Of a stretch of 51,194 nucleotides of DNA, positions 8,270 to 16,386 are shown piece after piece. The position numbers were made by a program, and so were the translations under genes. Under the pieces are notes generated by a model. That model saw only the letters and a program-made list of their open reading frames with translations, ran no database searches and was not told where the DNA came from. The DNA is from DAOTVX01 sp034436015 (GTDB taxonomy: Bacteria > Chloroflexota > Anaerolineae > Anaerolineales > Villigracilaceae). Numbering within the stretch: position 1 is the first letter of the stretch; each line of letters begins with the position of its first letter. The stretch spans positions 1 to 51,194 of the forward strand of contig DAOTWG010000002.1 of the NCBI GenBank assembly GCA_034436015.1, written 5' to 3'.

Positions 8270-8614
8270 TTAATGCTTCTGCTTAAGGCGCGCTCTTTTG
8301 CCTGTCAGGCTGCGCAAGAAGTACAACTGGGCCCGACGTACACGCCCATGTCGCTCCACTACAACTTTATCGATGCGCGGCGAGTGAAGCAGGAACGTTC
8401 GCTCTACGCCAATGCCGTTGCTGGCGATTCGTCGGACAGTGAAATTCGCATTATTGCCTCCTCGGCGCAAACGAATGACCGTCCCCTTGAACTCCTGCAC
8501 TCGCTCGCGGTTGCCTTCCTTGATACGAACATGTACGCTAACCTGATCGCCCGGTCGCAGTTCTGGAATATTCGGGTTGGGAGATACACCCCTAGGTTGT
8601 TCGAGATTGATCAT
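8270..8614 (-). CDS. rplS: 50S ribosomal protein L19
   Basis: 114-aa ribosomal protein at the 30S-50S interface. Family features include RPGDQVSVHVRIKEG, the EFKGTVIRLRRGG loop, the FTVRRIASNGIGVERTF segment and the LYFLRSLTGKRAR tail. AAAGGATGAAAG precedes the ATG. The promoter at 8653-8681 and terminator at 8222-8251 make it a single-gene unit; the usual rimM and trmD neighbours are absent. Confidence 0.97.
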   Translation of the reverse strand: MINLEQPRGVSPNPNIPELRPGDQVSVHVRIKEGNRERVQEFKGTVIRLRRGGNNANFTVRRIASNGIGVERTFLLHSPRIDKVVVERHGRVRRAQLYFLRSLTGKRARLKQKH

Positions 8615-8652
8615 CTTTCATCCTTTACCTTCAAGGCTTTTTGCAGACAGCG

Positions 8653-8681
8653 ATTATACCATGCCTGCGACCTGACCGCAA
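8653..8681 (-). promoter_or_regulatory. rplS promoter
   Basis: Minus-strand TTGCGG (8676-8681), a 17-bp spacer and TATAAT (8653-8658) lie about 40 bp upstream of the rplS ATG. Confidence 0.7.
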
Positions 8682-8952
8682 GGAACCTGTGCCTTCGCGG
8701 GCATACAAGAGTGTTCGGCGGTATGGCTCTGTGGCCCAACTGTCCTGGGAGATGTCTTACAACGTTTGCATGGGCGCTTGTTCCTTAATTAACGTGTATA
8801 GGGAACATACGCGGTGGGCGAGTCTGAGTCTCCCATCCTAACCCTCCTGCCTGGTCTCCCGAAGACGGTGGGGGAAGACATCGTTACCTTGGCACCAGAT
8901 ATTACAGATTATGATATTATTTGGCGCAGCATTCTCTTGGCATGGAGAGACT

Positions 8953-9309
8953 ATGGCGTGTATTTTCTGTCACATTATTGCCGGTCGGGCGCCGGCGCAT
9001 ATCGTATATCGAGATGAACAGGCGATTGTTTTTCATGATATTCGTCCGGCCGCGCCGGTGCATCTCCTGATTGCCCCGATTCGACACATTGCTTCGCTGA
9101 ACGAGCTGGAAGAGGGAGATGGGGCTTTGCTCGCGCACATGCTCCTGCTTGCGCCGCGTCTTGCAGAACAACAGGGTATCCGTGGGGCGGGTTATCGGCT
9201 GGTGATCAACACCGGTGTAGGCGGTGGCCAGACCATTCCTCACCTACATTTCCATTTGCTTGGCGGGCGTTCGTTTTCCGCCCAGATGACGGGGAGAATG
9301 GCCGATTAA
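8953..9309 (+). CDS. HIT family protein (nucleotide-binding hydrolase)
   Basis: 118-aa HINT-type protein. It starts with CIFCHIIAG, carries the AFHD-like segment IVFHDIRPAAPVHLL, and ends with the histidine triad HLHFHLLGG. Family members hydrolyse phosphoramidates and AMP-linked nucleotides. GGAGAG a few bases before the ATG at 8953 fixes the start, which is 14 codons inside the longest reading frame. A hairpin at 9315-9342 follows the stop. Confidence 0.92.
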   Translation: MACIFCHIIAGRAPAHIVYRDEQAIVFHDIRPAAPVHLLIAPIRHIASLNELEEGDGALLAHMLLLAPRLAEQQGIRGAGYRLVINTGVGGGQTIPHLHFHLLGGRSFSAQMTGRMAD

Positions 9310-9314
9310 GAAAC

Positions 9315-9342
9315 GACCGCCGCCTCGGCAGAGGCGACGGTC
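9315..9342. terminator. Convergent hairpin between HIT gene and lipoprotein gene
   Basis: GACCGCCGCCTC and GAGGCGACGGTC form a 12-bp stem with one G-U pair and a GGCA loop. The T-tail is weak in both directions, so it may act as a shared barrier; a factor-independent terminator is only moderately supported. An A7/T7 block near 9361-9375 lies between it and the minus-strand gene. Confidence 0.55.
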
Positions 9343-9372
9343 GGGGAAAGGGCCTTTATGAAAAAAATTTTT

Positions 9373-10179
9373 TTACTTGTAGGCCCAAATCCAGCCGTTA
9401 GAGAACGTGCAAGTGGTCTCGCCGCCGTCATGATAACCAGTAACGGCGAACGAACCTTCTTGGAGAAAGTTGCTGAAATCGAAATATCGTCCCTGCCGGC
9501 GCCCGTTGATATAGACGGTAAAGGCGTTCTTTACGGCGTGCAGGACAATCTTGTTGCCGGCGCCGCTCTCCATGTTCACGGCGTCAGAGAATCGAACTTT
9601 CTGGGTGACGGTTGTGTAGTAATCTCCTCGCTTGTAGTATTCGATATCCCACGCCGGCAGACCAGCGAGGCGCAGGAATTGGAGCAAGTAGAAATCGGCA
9701 TACTTGAGGTCCTTTTCGCTGGCGCGGAAAGCAATACCACAAAGTGGTCAGCTGTTTGTATGCCAAGTCATGTCTACTTTGAGGACGAAATCGGAGGCGG
9801 TGATTCCTTCTGCCAATGGCAGGTACTGCTTCTCGCTCATGCCGCCGATCATCTCGAGCACCACATCGTCGCTTTGTATCCAGAGGACGCTGCCGTTGTC
9901 GCTGGGGAGTTTCAGTTCGTCTAGCAGGGCGACGATCTCTTCTTGTAGCGCGGCGGCAGCTTCGGTGGCTTGCGCCGCCTGCGTGGCAGCATAATTTGGC
10001 GTGGCCGTGGGGGTAGGAGTCTCGGTGGGCGTTGGCTCCGGCGTGTTGGTTGGCGGAGATTGAGTGGGCGGCTCTGGGGTGGATGTTGGACTACCGATCG
10101 CGCCGCAAGCCAGCCCCACCAGGGCGACCAACGCAACCAGCACCAGGAAGGGGTGAAAGGCTTGACTTTTCATGCTCAT
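9373..10179 (-). pseudogene. Thr/Pro-linker lipoprotein gene interrupted by one in-frame TGA
   Basis: Start at 10179 with AGGAG (10186-10190). The product begins with a lipoprotein signal (LVGLACG, Cys near residue 20), then a Thr/Pro-rich linker, a helical stretch (about 65-90) and a jelly-roll-like domain. The frame is broken once by TGA at 9748-9750 after MTWHTNS and then continues in the same frame, without other damage, as PLCGIAFRASEKDLKY to the end (WIWAYK). The Cys in PLCG and the Cys in GGETTCTF could form a disulfide. The likely cause is a nonsense mutation (for example from TGG or GGA); read-through or a selenocysteine (U-P-L-C) is less likely. Function is unknown. Confidence 0.75.
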
Positions 10180-10496
10180 TGTTTTCTCCTCTCTTGAAAA
10201 AGGTACGGATAGAGTATATATATTCTCGGAGGAATGGTCAACTGATAAGAAAGGCAGATTTCCTCCCATGATGGGGATAATGACGGGCTGGCCTTGCGAG
10301 TGGTTAGGCGGACAAGGCCGATGGCAGGGTGGAAGTGGCCATATTTTTTTGCCAGAATTGGCGAAAGGAGTAGGGCGCGGGTAAAATCAACATAGCTCCC
10401 GCTTGTGGGGCATTGTGCCCTTTTCATGGTGTGCAGTGATAGACTGCCGCTCTGAGGATTTCTCCGGTTTGCGCTACCCGGTGGAGAAAGAGGCCT

Positions 10497-12176
10497 ATGT
10501 CGTTGGCGATGCAACAACTCCATGAACGATTTGCAGCCTTGCACCAGGCCAGCTTACGGCTTATACAAGAAGTCTCGCTGGAAAAATTGCTGACGTGTAT
10601 TGCCGAAATGGCCCGTGAGCAAGTCGGCGCGCGTCATGCCATCTTGGGTATTCTCGATGAAAAGGGGCGTCTTGAGCGATGCATTACATCGGGAATAAGC
10701 GACGAGGAGAAGCAACACAGCCCTCGCCTGTCGCGCCCAGAGGAACTGCTTGAGGCGTGGATGCGAGGCGAGGAGACAATGCGCGTAGCCGATATAGGTG
10801 CGGATTCGCGCAGCGTTGCTTTCGCGCCGGGCCAGCCGGTCATGCCCCCCTTTCTTGGTGCACCGATTCGCCTCGTAGGACGGCAGATAGGGCAAATCTA
10901 CCTCGCGGGCAAGCAGGATGGCACAGCGTTTTCCTCAGACGACGCGATGATTCTTGAAATGCTGGCGAATTATGCTGCCTCAGCGATCCAGAATGCTCGA
11001 CTGTATGAGACTTTGCGCGCCCGAGAGAAAGACTTGATGCGTCGTAATCAAGATCTCGCGTTGCTCAATCAGGTTGGCGTGACGCTCGCATCCTCACTGG
11101 AATTGGACGAGATTCTGCAACGAACGCTTAGCCTTCTCATGACCTATTTCCGCATAGAGGCGGGGGAGATTTTCTTATATGAAGAAGGAGACCAGAGTCT
11201 GCGTCTGGCGTTGCACCGCGGCGAGGCGGCGCAGGCGTTCTGGACGCGTACGCGCTTTCGCCTCGGCGAAGGTATTGTTGGCCTGGCCGCGCAAACGTTG
11301 CAATCTATTGTCAGTGATGATTTACGACGCGAGGCACGCTTTGTGCGCGAGGCTGTAGTTCAGGCAGGGTTTCGTCAGATTGTCTGTGTGCCGTTGACAG
11401 CGCGTGGGCGGTTGAAGGGGGTTTTGAGCATGATTGGGCGCAAGCGTAGAGCGTGGGGCAAAGACGACATTGGTTTGCTGGAGTCGGTGGCTGGCTGGGC
11501 AGGCATGGCAGTAGAGAACGCGCAACTACACTATAACGCGCGCCGGTCAGCCGTGTTGGAGGAACGAGAGCGGATTGGCATGGACTTGCATGATGGCATC
11601 GTGCAGTCTATTTACGGTGTTGGCCTGATGTTGGAAGAAGCACGGCAGTCTGTCCGGCAAGACCCAGCGCAAGTCGAGGCGCGCCTCAAGAAAGCCATTG
11701 AAGATCTCAATCTTATCATGCGCGATATTCGAAACTACATTTTGGATCTGCGTCCTCACCAATGGCGTGGCAAAGATTTACTGGACGGGTTGCGCCGGCT
11801 TATTTCTGAATTCCAGCAAAACACAGGGATCGAAGTTGACTTCCAAACCCCGAGGAATGGAACTATATTGGAATTGCCGCATGGGCACGCGCTGGCTTTG
11901 TTCCATATTTGTCAGGAGGCGTTAGCGAATATTGCCAGACATGCTCGGGCGAGCAAGGTCCACTTGGACTTGTGGACGGCCGGCGATCGCGTTTTGTTGG
12001 AAGTCCGCGATAACGGGCAAGGGTTCCGTATGGAAGAAGTGCAACGGACTGTAGGTCATGGTCTGACAAACATGGTTATGCGCGCCCAGCAGGTGGGTGG
12101 CGATGGGGAGGTCTCGTCTGCGCCTGGCGAGGGTACGACTGTTCTCGCCTGGGTGCCACGTCACGAGGGTAGATAA
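10497..12176 (+). CDS. GAF-GAF sensor histidine kinase (NarL/DegS class), orphan
   Basis: 559-aa soluble kinase with no membrane helix or signal peptide. It has two GAF domains (about 25-165 and 195-345), then a HisKA_3 dimerisation domain with His365 in ERIGMDLHDGIVQ, and a HATPase_c domain with the N box ICQEALANIARHA, EVRDNGQGF and the late Gly motif GEGTTVLAWV. Kinases of this class phosphorylate NarL/LuxR-type regulators, but none is adjacent. Cofactors of the GAF domains cannot be told from sequence. AGAGG lies close to the ATG. It ends 470 bp before dnaA. Confidence 0.9.
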   Translation: MSLAMQQLHERFAALHQASLRLIQEVSLEKLLTCIAEMAREQVGARHAILGILDEKGRLERCITSGISDEEKQHSPRLSRPEELLEAWMRGEETMRVADIGADSRSVAFAPGQPVMPPFLGAPIRLVGRQIGQIYLAGKQDGTAFSSDDAMILEMLANYAASAIQNARLYETLRAREKDLMRRNQDLALLNQVGVTLASSLELDEILQRTLSLLMTYFRIEAGEIFLYEEGDQSLRLALHRGEAAQAFWTRTRFRLGEGIVGLAAQTLQSIVSDDLRREARFVREAVVQAGFRQIVCVPLTARGRLKGVLSMIGRKRRAWGKDDIGLLESVAGWAGMAVENAQLHYNARRSAVLEERERIGMDLHDGIVQSIYGVGLMLEEARQSVRQDPAQVEARLKKAIEDLNLIMRDIRNYILDLRPHQWRGKDLLDGLRRLISEFQQNTGIEVDFQTPRNGTILELPHGHALALFHICQEALANIARHARASKVHLDLWTAGDRVLLEVRDNGQGFRMEEVQRTVGHGLTNMVMRAQQVGGDGEVSSAPGEGTTVLAWVPRHEGR

Positions 12177-12364
12177 GTTGTTGCCGGATTAAGTATAGTT
12201 GTTTCCGAAACATCGAATTAGGCGTTTCACAACAGACACAATCCGATTCTGTTTTTCTGGAATTTCCTGTAAAAAACTTTACAACCCTTGTTCTTGCCGT
12301 TGGGTCTCTTCCTGCACCTCCCATATCTGGCGGCAGCATTTTCTCTCGGTAGCGCCTCTGGTGT

Positions 12365-12378
12365 CGAACAGACGTTCG
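12365..12378. promoter_or_regulatory. LexA operator upstream of dnaA
   Basis: CGAACAGACGTTCG is a full match to the Gram-positive SOS box CGAAC-RNRY-GTTCG. It lies about 120 bp upstream of the dnaA -10 box and 280 bp before the ATG, so it does not overlap the promoter I can see. SOS control of dnaA is possible, perhaps through another promoter. Confidence 0.65.
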
Positions 12379-12409
12379 ATAGGCGTCGGAAATACGCTCT
12401 CAGAAGGTT

Positions 12410-12444
12410 CGAATTTTTTAAGGTAATCGTATCTTAAAAATTCG
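12410..12444 (+). terminator. AT-rich inverted repeat upstream of dnaA, possible terminator of the kinase gene
   Basis: CGAATTTTTTAAG (12410-12422) pairs with CTTAAAAATTCG (12433-12444) with one bulged T and a 10-nt loop, and CGCTTTTTT follows. It could end the kinase transcript. An AT-rich unwinding role is an alternative, but no DnaA boxes were found near it. Confidence 0.5.
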
Positions 12445-12495
12445 CGCTTTTTTAGAATAACGTAGGTTTAACATCTGGAAAATCAGGGGAGTTTC

Positions 12496-12504
12496 TGCTA
12501 TACT
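12496..12504 (+). promoter_or_regulatory. dnaA promoter, extended -10 type
   Basis: TGCTATACT gives TG at 12496-12497 and TATACT at 12499-12504. No good -35 box is at the right distance. The transcript would have a leader of about 135 nt before the dnaA ATG. Confidence 0.55.
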
Positions 12505-12575
12505 CACAGTGTCGTTCGGGGCCTTTGCGTCCCTCTTCCCCAAAGTCAAGGTCTTCAGAACAATACTTTCTTGCT

Positions 12576-12595
12576 CCCACTGCTTGTGCAGTGGG
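12576..12595 (+). promoter_or_regulatory. Perfect hairpin in the dnaA leader
   Basis: CCCACTGC-TTGT-GCAGTGGG is a perfect 8-bp stem with a 4-nt loop, followed by TTTCCTTCT. It sits between the promoter and the dnaA ribosome site, so it could be an attenuator or a stability element. The T-run is interrupted, so full termination is doubtful. Confidence 0.55.
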
Positions 12596-12646
12596 TTTCC
12601 TTCTCTGCGCCTTGTTATCGGACGATTCTTCTTCTGGAGGAGAAAC

Positions 12647-13999
12647 ATGGACGCCAAGCAAGCATGGGTATCGGTGCTCGATCAATTACAAATGGAAATG
12701 CCCAAAGCCTCCTTTGACACTTGGGTCCGCGACGCAAAAGTTATCGCAGAAGACGGTAAGGTCGTAACGATTGGCGTTCGAAATGCTTACGCGCGTGATT
12801 GGCTTGAGAATCGTTTAACGGAGACGGTCGAGAATCTTCTGGAAAATGCCTTAAACCATGAGGTAGAAGTGCGTTTTGTGGTGGTCCCTAAGAATGGGAA
12901 GCGAAAGCAGGTACCGGTGGACGAAGCGGAGAGTGAACATGAGGTAGAGGAAACATCTTCTTTGGGCAATGGGCATAACGGCACACTGAATCCACGCTAT
13001 ACGTTTGGGAGTTTTGTCGTTGGCCCTAGTAATCGTTTGGCGCATGCGGCGGCTCAGGCAGTCGCGGAACGGCCGGCGGCTGCCTATAATCCCCTCTTTC
13101 TCTATGGAGGGGTCGGCTTGGGCAAGACTCACTTGCTCCATGCCATCGGCAACGCCTGTCATGGACGAGGGTTGCGTGTCCGATACGTTTCCTCGGAGGA
13201 GTTCACGAACGATCTGATTCACGCTATTCGTGCGCACACAACCCAAGCCTTTCGTGAAAAATACCGTTCGATGGATGTATTGTTGGTTGACGACATTCAG
13301 TTCATTGCCGGCAAAGAGGCCACACAGGAGGAGTTTTTTCACACCTTCAACTGCTTGCACGGACAAAATAAACAAATCATCATTTCGTCGGATCGGCCAC
13401 CCAAATCGCTGGTGACTTTGGAGGAGCGTTTGCGTTCGCGCTTCGAGTGGGGGTTGACGGCCGATATCCAGCCGCCGGATTTTGAAACTCGTCTGGCTAT
13501 CTTGCGTGCCAAGTGCGAACGCGCCGGACGCACGATTCCGCTTGAAGTGTTGGAATTCATTGCGCGCCGCGTACAATCTAACATCCGTGAACTGGAGGGA
13601 GGTTTGAATCGACTCCTCGCCTTCGTGGATTTGAGCGGCATGGCGCCTACCTTATCTCTGGCGGAATCCGCCCTGGCCGATTTCCTTCCGCCGCGCGGTG
13701 ATGTGAAGCCAGATGTGGTCTTGGATGTCGTTGCCCGTTCCTTTAACCTGCCGACAGAGCGTTTGTGCTCGGCCGATCGTTCGCGTGAGGTGGCGCTACC
13801 GCGCCAGATTGCTATGTATCTGATGCGAGAGACGAACATTTCACTACCGCAAATCGGCAAGGTGTTGGGCGGACGTGACCACACGACGGTGATGTATGCT
13901 TGTGAAAAGGTGGCCGATTTACTCGAGCGTGATGACCGTTTGCGCCGTCAAGTGATTCAGATTCGCCAGCAGATTTATGGCCAGGCCTCTGCATCCTGA
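12647..13999 (+). CDS. dnaA: Chromosomal replication initiator DnaA
   Basis: 450-aa initiator that binds DnaA boxes and opens the origin. Domain I is at about 1-80 and a short linker with acidic residues at 85-115. The AAA+ domain has Walker A GGVGLGKT (154-161) and Walker B VLLVDDI (211-217). The C-terminal domain IV ends with the DnaA signature GGRDHTTVMYACEKV. GGAGGAGA (12636-12643) sets the start at 12647, although the frame is open upstream. The usual partner dnaN is not next; a convergent PHP gene follows. No DnaA box cluster was found on either side, so the origin may lie elsewhere. Confidence 0.97.
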   Translation: MDAKQAWVSVLDQLQMEMPKASFDTWVRDAKVIAEDGKVVTIGVRNAYARDWLENRLTETVENLLENALNHEVEVRFVVVPKNGKRKQVPVDEAESEHEVEETSSLGNGHNGTLNPRYTFGSFVVGPSNRLAHAAAQAVAERPAAAYNPLFLYGGVGLGKTHLLHAIGNACHGRGLRVRYVSSEEFTNDLIHAIRAHTTQAFREKYRSMDVLLVDDIQFIAGKEATQEEFFHTFNCLHGQNKQIIISSDRPPKSLVTLEERLRSRFEWGLTADIQPPDFETRLAILRAKCERAGRTIPLEVLEFIARRVQSNIRELEGGLNRLLAFVDLSGMAPTLSLAESALADFLPPRGDVKPDVVLDVVARSFNLPTERLCSADRSREVALPRQIAMYLMRETNISLPQIGKVLGGRDHTTVMYACEKVADLLERDDRLRRQVIQIRQQIYGQASAS

Positions 14000-14020
14000 T
14001 CGGCCATAGAAAGAGACGGT

Positions 14021-14695
14021 TCACTTGGCATCCCGTCCTGGGTGACGGTGCGCCAAGGTTTTTCTCAGCCAGGCGTAACGGGAGGCCAATGTGGCCCAGG
14101 GCAAGCGCGGCGGGCCGAGGAGTAACTGCCCCTGGTGGATGACCTGGCGCAATTCCTCGGGCCCTTCAAAGGGTGGTAAAAGGAGCGCGGCGCGACCCAG
14201 CTCGAAGGTGGCGTGCGCGTCGGAGCCGGCGGTGCCCGCTAGTCCGTGCTGAAGAGCGAATTCCCTGGCATGATGGTTGAAGGATGGTAGCGCACAGCGG
14301 CCGTTAAAAACCTCGATGGCGTCTATCAGGGGGGCAATCGCGCGTAGGTGCTCCAGACGCCAGCCGCGCATGGCGTCGAATGGGTGGGAGACAGAGATAA
14401 AGGCCCCTTGTGCCCGCAAACGGCGGATCGCCTCCAACGGCGACAAGCCGGCCGGCACTTCCTCTTGTACGTACATGGCCAGCAACTCGCCCCACGTGGT
14501 GCGAATCTCCTCGCCGATAATCACGCGCTGGGGATCCAGAGCATGTGCCAGGCGCGCTCCGACGATGGTATTGTGGTCGGCGATCACAAGACGATCGAGA
14601 CCTCGACGACAGGCGGTTTCTAACAGAGCCTCGGGAGAGATAAGCGAATCGTGGGAGAAGGCTGTGTGAACGTGGCAATCTACTTTGAGATTCAT
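14021..14695 (-). CDS. PHP domain metal-dependent phosphoesterase
   Basis: 224-aa PHP protein. Metal-ligand motifs are present in order: DCHVHTAFSHDS (about 6-17), ADHNT, GEEIRT, SHPFD, NGR and GSDAH. Stand-alone PHP proteins hydrolyse phosphoester bonds, for example in nucleotides or phosphorylated sugars; the substrate is unknown here. AAGG six bases before the ATG sets the start at 14695. It is convergent with dnaA and divergent from the SPFH operon. Confidence 0.88.
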   Translation of the reverse strand: MNLKVDCHVHTAFSHDSLISPEALLETACRRGLDRLVIADHNTIVGARLAHALDPQRVIIGEEIRTTWGELLAMYVQEEVPAGLSPLEAIRRLRAQGAFISVSHPFDAMRGWRLEHLRAIAPLIDAIEVFNGRCALPSFNHHAREFALQHGLAGTAGSDAHATFELGRAALLLPPFEGPEELRQVIHQGQLLLGPPRLPWATLASRYAWLRKTLAHRHPGRDAK

Positions 14696-14707
14696 GCTTT
14701 TCCTTGC

Positions 14708-14737
14708 TTGACAGAGCCTTTCCCCTAAGTATATACT
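14708..14737 (+). promoter_or_regulatory. Promoter of the SPFH-SPFH-S24 operon
   Basis: TTGACA (14708-14713), an 18-bp spacer and TATACT (14732-14737) make a strong sigma70-type promoter about 40 bp before the first gene. No LexA box overlaps it. Confidence 0.8.
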
Positions 14738-14778
14738 GATTTTCAAATACTTCTGCACTCTCTGTGGAGTGATTACTA

Positions 14779-16380
14779 ATGAGCATTCTAGCCCAGTGGC
14801 TGGAGCGAATCAATGAGTGGCTTGCCGTTGTCTTGGCTATTGGTTTGGCGATTGCCTTGTTATACTCCTTTGTGGGTCGCCGCTTGGTCAAAAGGACACG
14901 CCAAGCCAGTTGGCGCGGCGCATGGGGATGGGAGCGCGTTATGGCAGCCCTCATTGCCATTGTATTCTTGATCACCTATGGGTTTCTTATAAGGACGGAA
15001 AAACCCATCGGTGCTATTGGCCGTCTGGTCGTTCCCTTGCCTCTGTGGCTCATTCTTATTGCTGTACAGTGGAAGACTCGCTATTACCGCGGGAGACGTA
15101 GTCCTCGCACGGCGTTTCTCCATGTTCTCGTCATTTCTCTAGGATGGTGGTTTGGCGGTTTGCTGGGTTTGCTTTTGTTTGCATTGCCGCTCATTTTCAT
15201 TTTCTATGTCTACCTATATCAGGCAGCAATGGTGAGCGCACCAACCTCTGATCCAGAGAATGCAAGGGAGAAACGACAGCGAGCGCTGATTCTGCGAGCC
15301 TATGCTTGGGATTTGCAAGCGCCGCTATATGCAGTTGCCGATCACAGCGGGCGTAGAGTGGAAAAGCGTATCCCGGCGTCTCCTTTTGGTTCCCTGGCAA
15401 CTTTTTTGGGGATTCCAGGGTTGCTTTGGACACGCTCTCATCAAGTAGCAGGCGTGATCAGTGGTATCGATTTCAGGCGCGTGGATGGGCCCGGGGTTAT
15501 CTTTCTGCGGAAATTCGAGCGCCCCTTTCAGGTTGTCGATTTACGCAACCAGTTGCGTGTGTCTACACTGGACGTTACCTCACAAGATGGCATTTCCTAT
15601 AAGGCCATCTTGTTCATGGGGTTCTGTTTGGACCGCGAGGATTGGTCGGAAGATTTGTACAAGCAGCTCAAACAAATGACGCCTTCCCTTGAGGAAGCCA
15701 AAAACGTCAAACGGGATGGATTAGTTTATCCTTTCTCTCCTCAGCGAGTCCGGGCGGCGTTAAGCAAGACGGGAGTCAGGTTAGGTAGTCCAGAAAAGAC
15801 GGTCTTGCATTGGGACGAATGGGTAGTCTCACAGGTAGAAGAGATAGCAAGGCAAGAACTGAGTCGATATCCTATCAACATGTTCTGGCAAATCGAGGGA
15901 GGAGTAACATCTGCCTTAGAAATGATCTCGCGGAGTATAAAGGAGCAGGTGGAACTTCCTTTGCGGGCCGCGGGCGTGAATCTTTTTGCCGCGCGCATTG
16001 TCAACTTTCGGTTCTCGGCTCAGGCGGAAAAGCAAGTTGACAGCATCTCACAGCAACAGATCGAGTTATGGAAAGCCTTTTGGGAGAGACGGCGGGAAGA
16101 AGCGCTTGCTCAAGCTAAAGCTGACGCTGATCGCGTACAACAGGAGGCTTGGGCCTATGCTCAATCACTCTTGCTTACCTCCATTGCAGAAGGGTTTGAG
16201 CAAGTCAAGAAGTTGCATCCTGACCTGCCTCCTTCGGCGATAGCCTTGCTCTTTCTCAGCGCCATACAGGATTACATTACCCGTTACCGTAAAGGAGAAG
16301 AGAATGGTGTCCAGAGCACGCCGATGCCGTTTGGATGGCGCAGACCGGTCAGCCGCGAGGAATCAAACCAGGAGCGCTGA
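14779..16380 (+). CDS. Polytopic membrane SPFH/band-7-like protein A
   Basis: 533-aa protein. Four or five membrane helices fill residues 12-150 (about 13-32, 53-72, 84-97, 115-148). An SPFH-like core follows (about 236-410): GPGVIFLRKFERPFQVVDLR is the usual family entry, then VTSQDGISYKAI. A charged coiled coil (about 415-460) has the AEKQ...EEALAQAKADADR pattern seen at the end of SPFH domains. SPFH proteins build large membrane-bound oligomers or microdomains. The long multi-helix N-terminus is unusual for the family. GGAG at 14766-14769 sets the start. It is first in a three-gene operon, 6 bp from the next gene. Confidence 0.75.
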   Translation: MSILAQWLERINEWLAVVLAIGLAIALLYSFVGRRLVKRTRQASWRGAWGWERVMAALIAIVFLITYGFLIRTEKPIGAIGRLVVPLPLWLILIAVQWKTRYYRGRRSPRTAFLHVLVISLGWWFGGLLGLLLFALPLIFIFYVYLYQAAMVSAPTSDPENAREKRQRALILRAYAWDLQAPLYAVADHSGRRVEKRIPASPFGSLATFLGIPGLLWTRSHQVAGVISGIDFRRVDGPGVIFLRKFERPFQVVDLRNQLRVSTLDVTSQDGISYKAILFMGFCLDREDWSEDLYKQLKQMTPSLEEAKNVKRDGLVYPFSPQRVRAALSKTGVRLGSPEKTVLHWDEWVVSQVEEIARQELSRYPINMFWQIEGGVTSALEMISRSIKEQVELPLRAAGVNLFAARIVNFRFSAQAEKQVDSISQQQIELWKAFWERRREEALAQAKADADRVQQEAWAYAQSLLLTSIAEGFEQVKKLHPDLPPSAIALLFLSAIQDYITRYRKGEENGVQSTPMPFGWRRPVSREESNQER

Positions 16381-16386
16381 ATAACC

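Noticed and set aside
8389..8405. LexA-like GAAC/GTTC in rplS
   Set aside because: The half-sites abut without the four-base spacer and lie within coding sequence.
9315..9342. Start of a CRISPR-like repeat
   Set aside because: It is a single hairpin between convergent genes and does not recur with spacers.
12177..12646. Chromosome origin upstream of dnaA
   Set aside because: The region is AT-rich in part, but I found no TTATCCACA-type DnaA boxes or 13-mer repeats on either side of dnaA.
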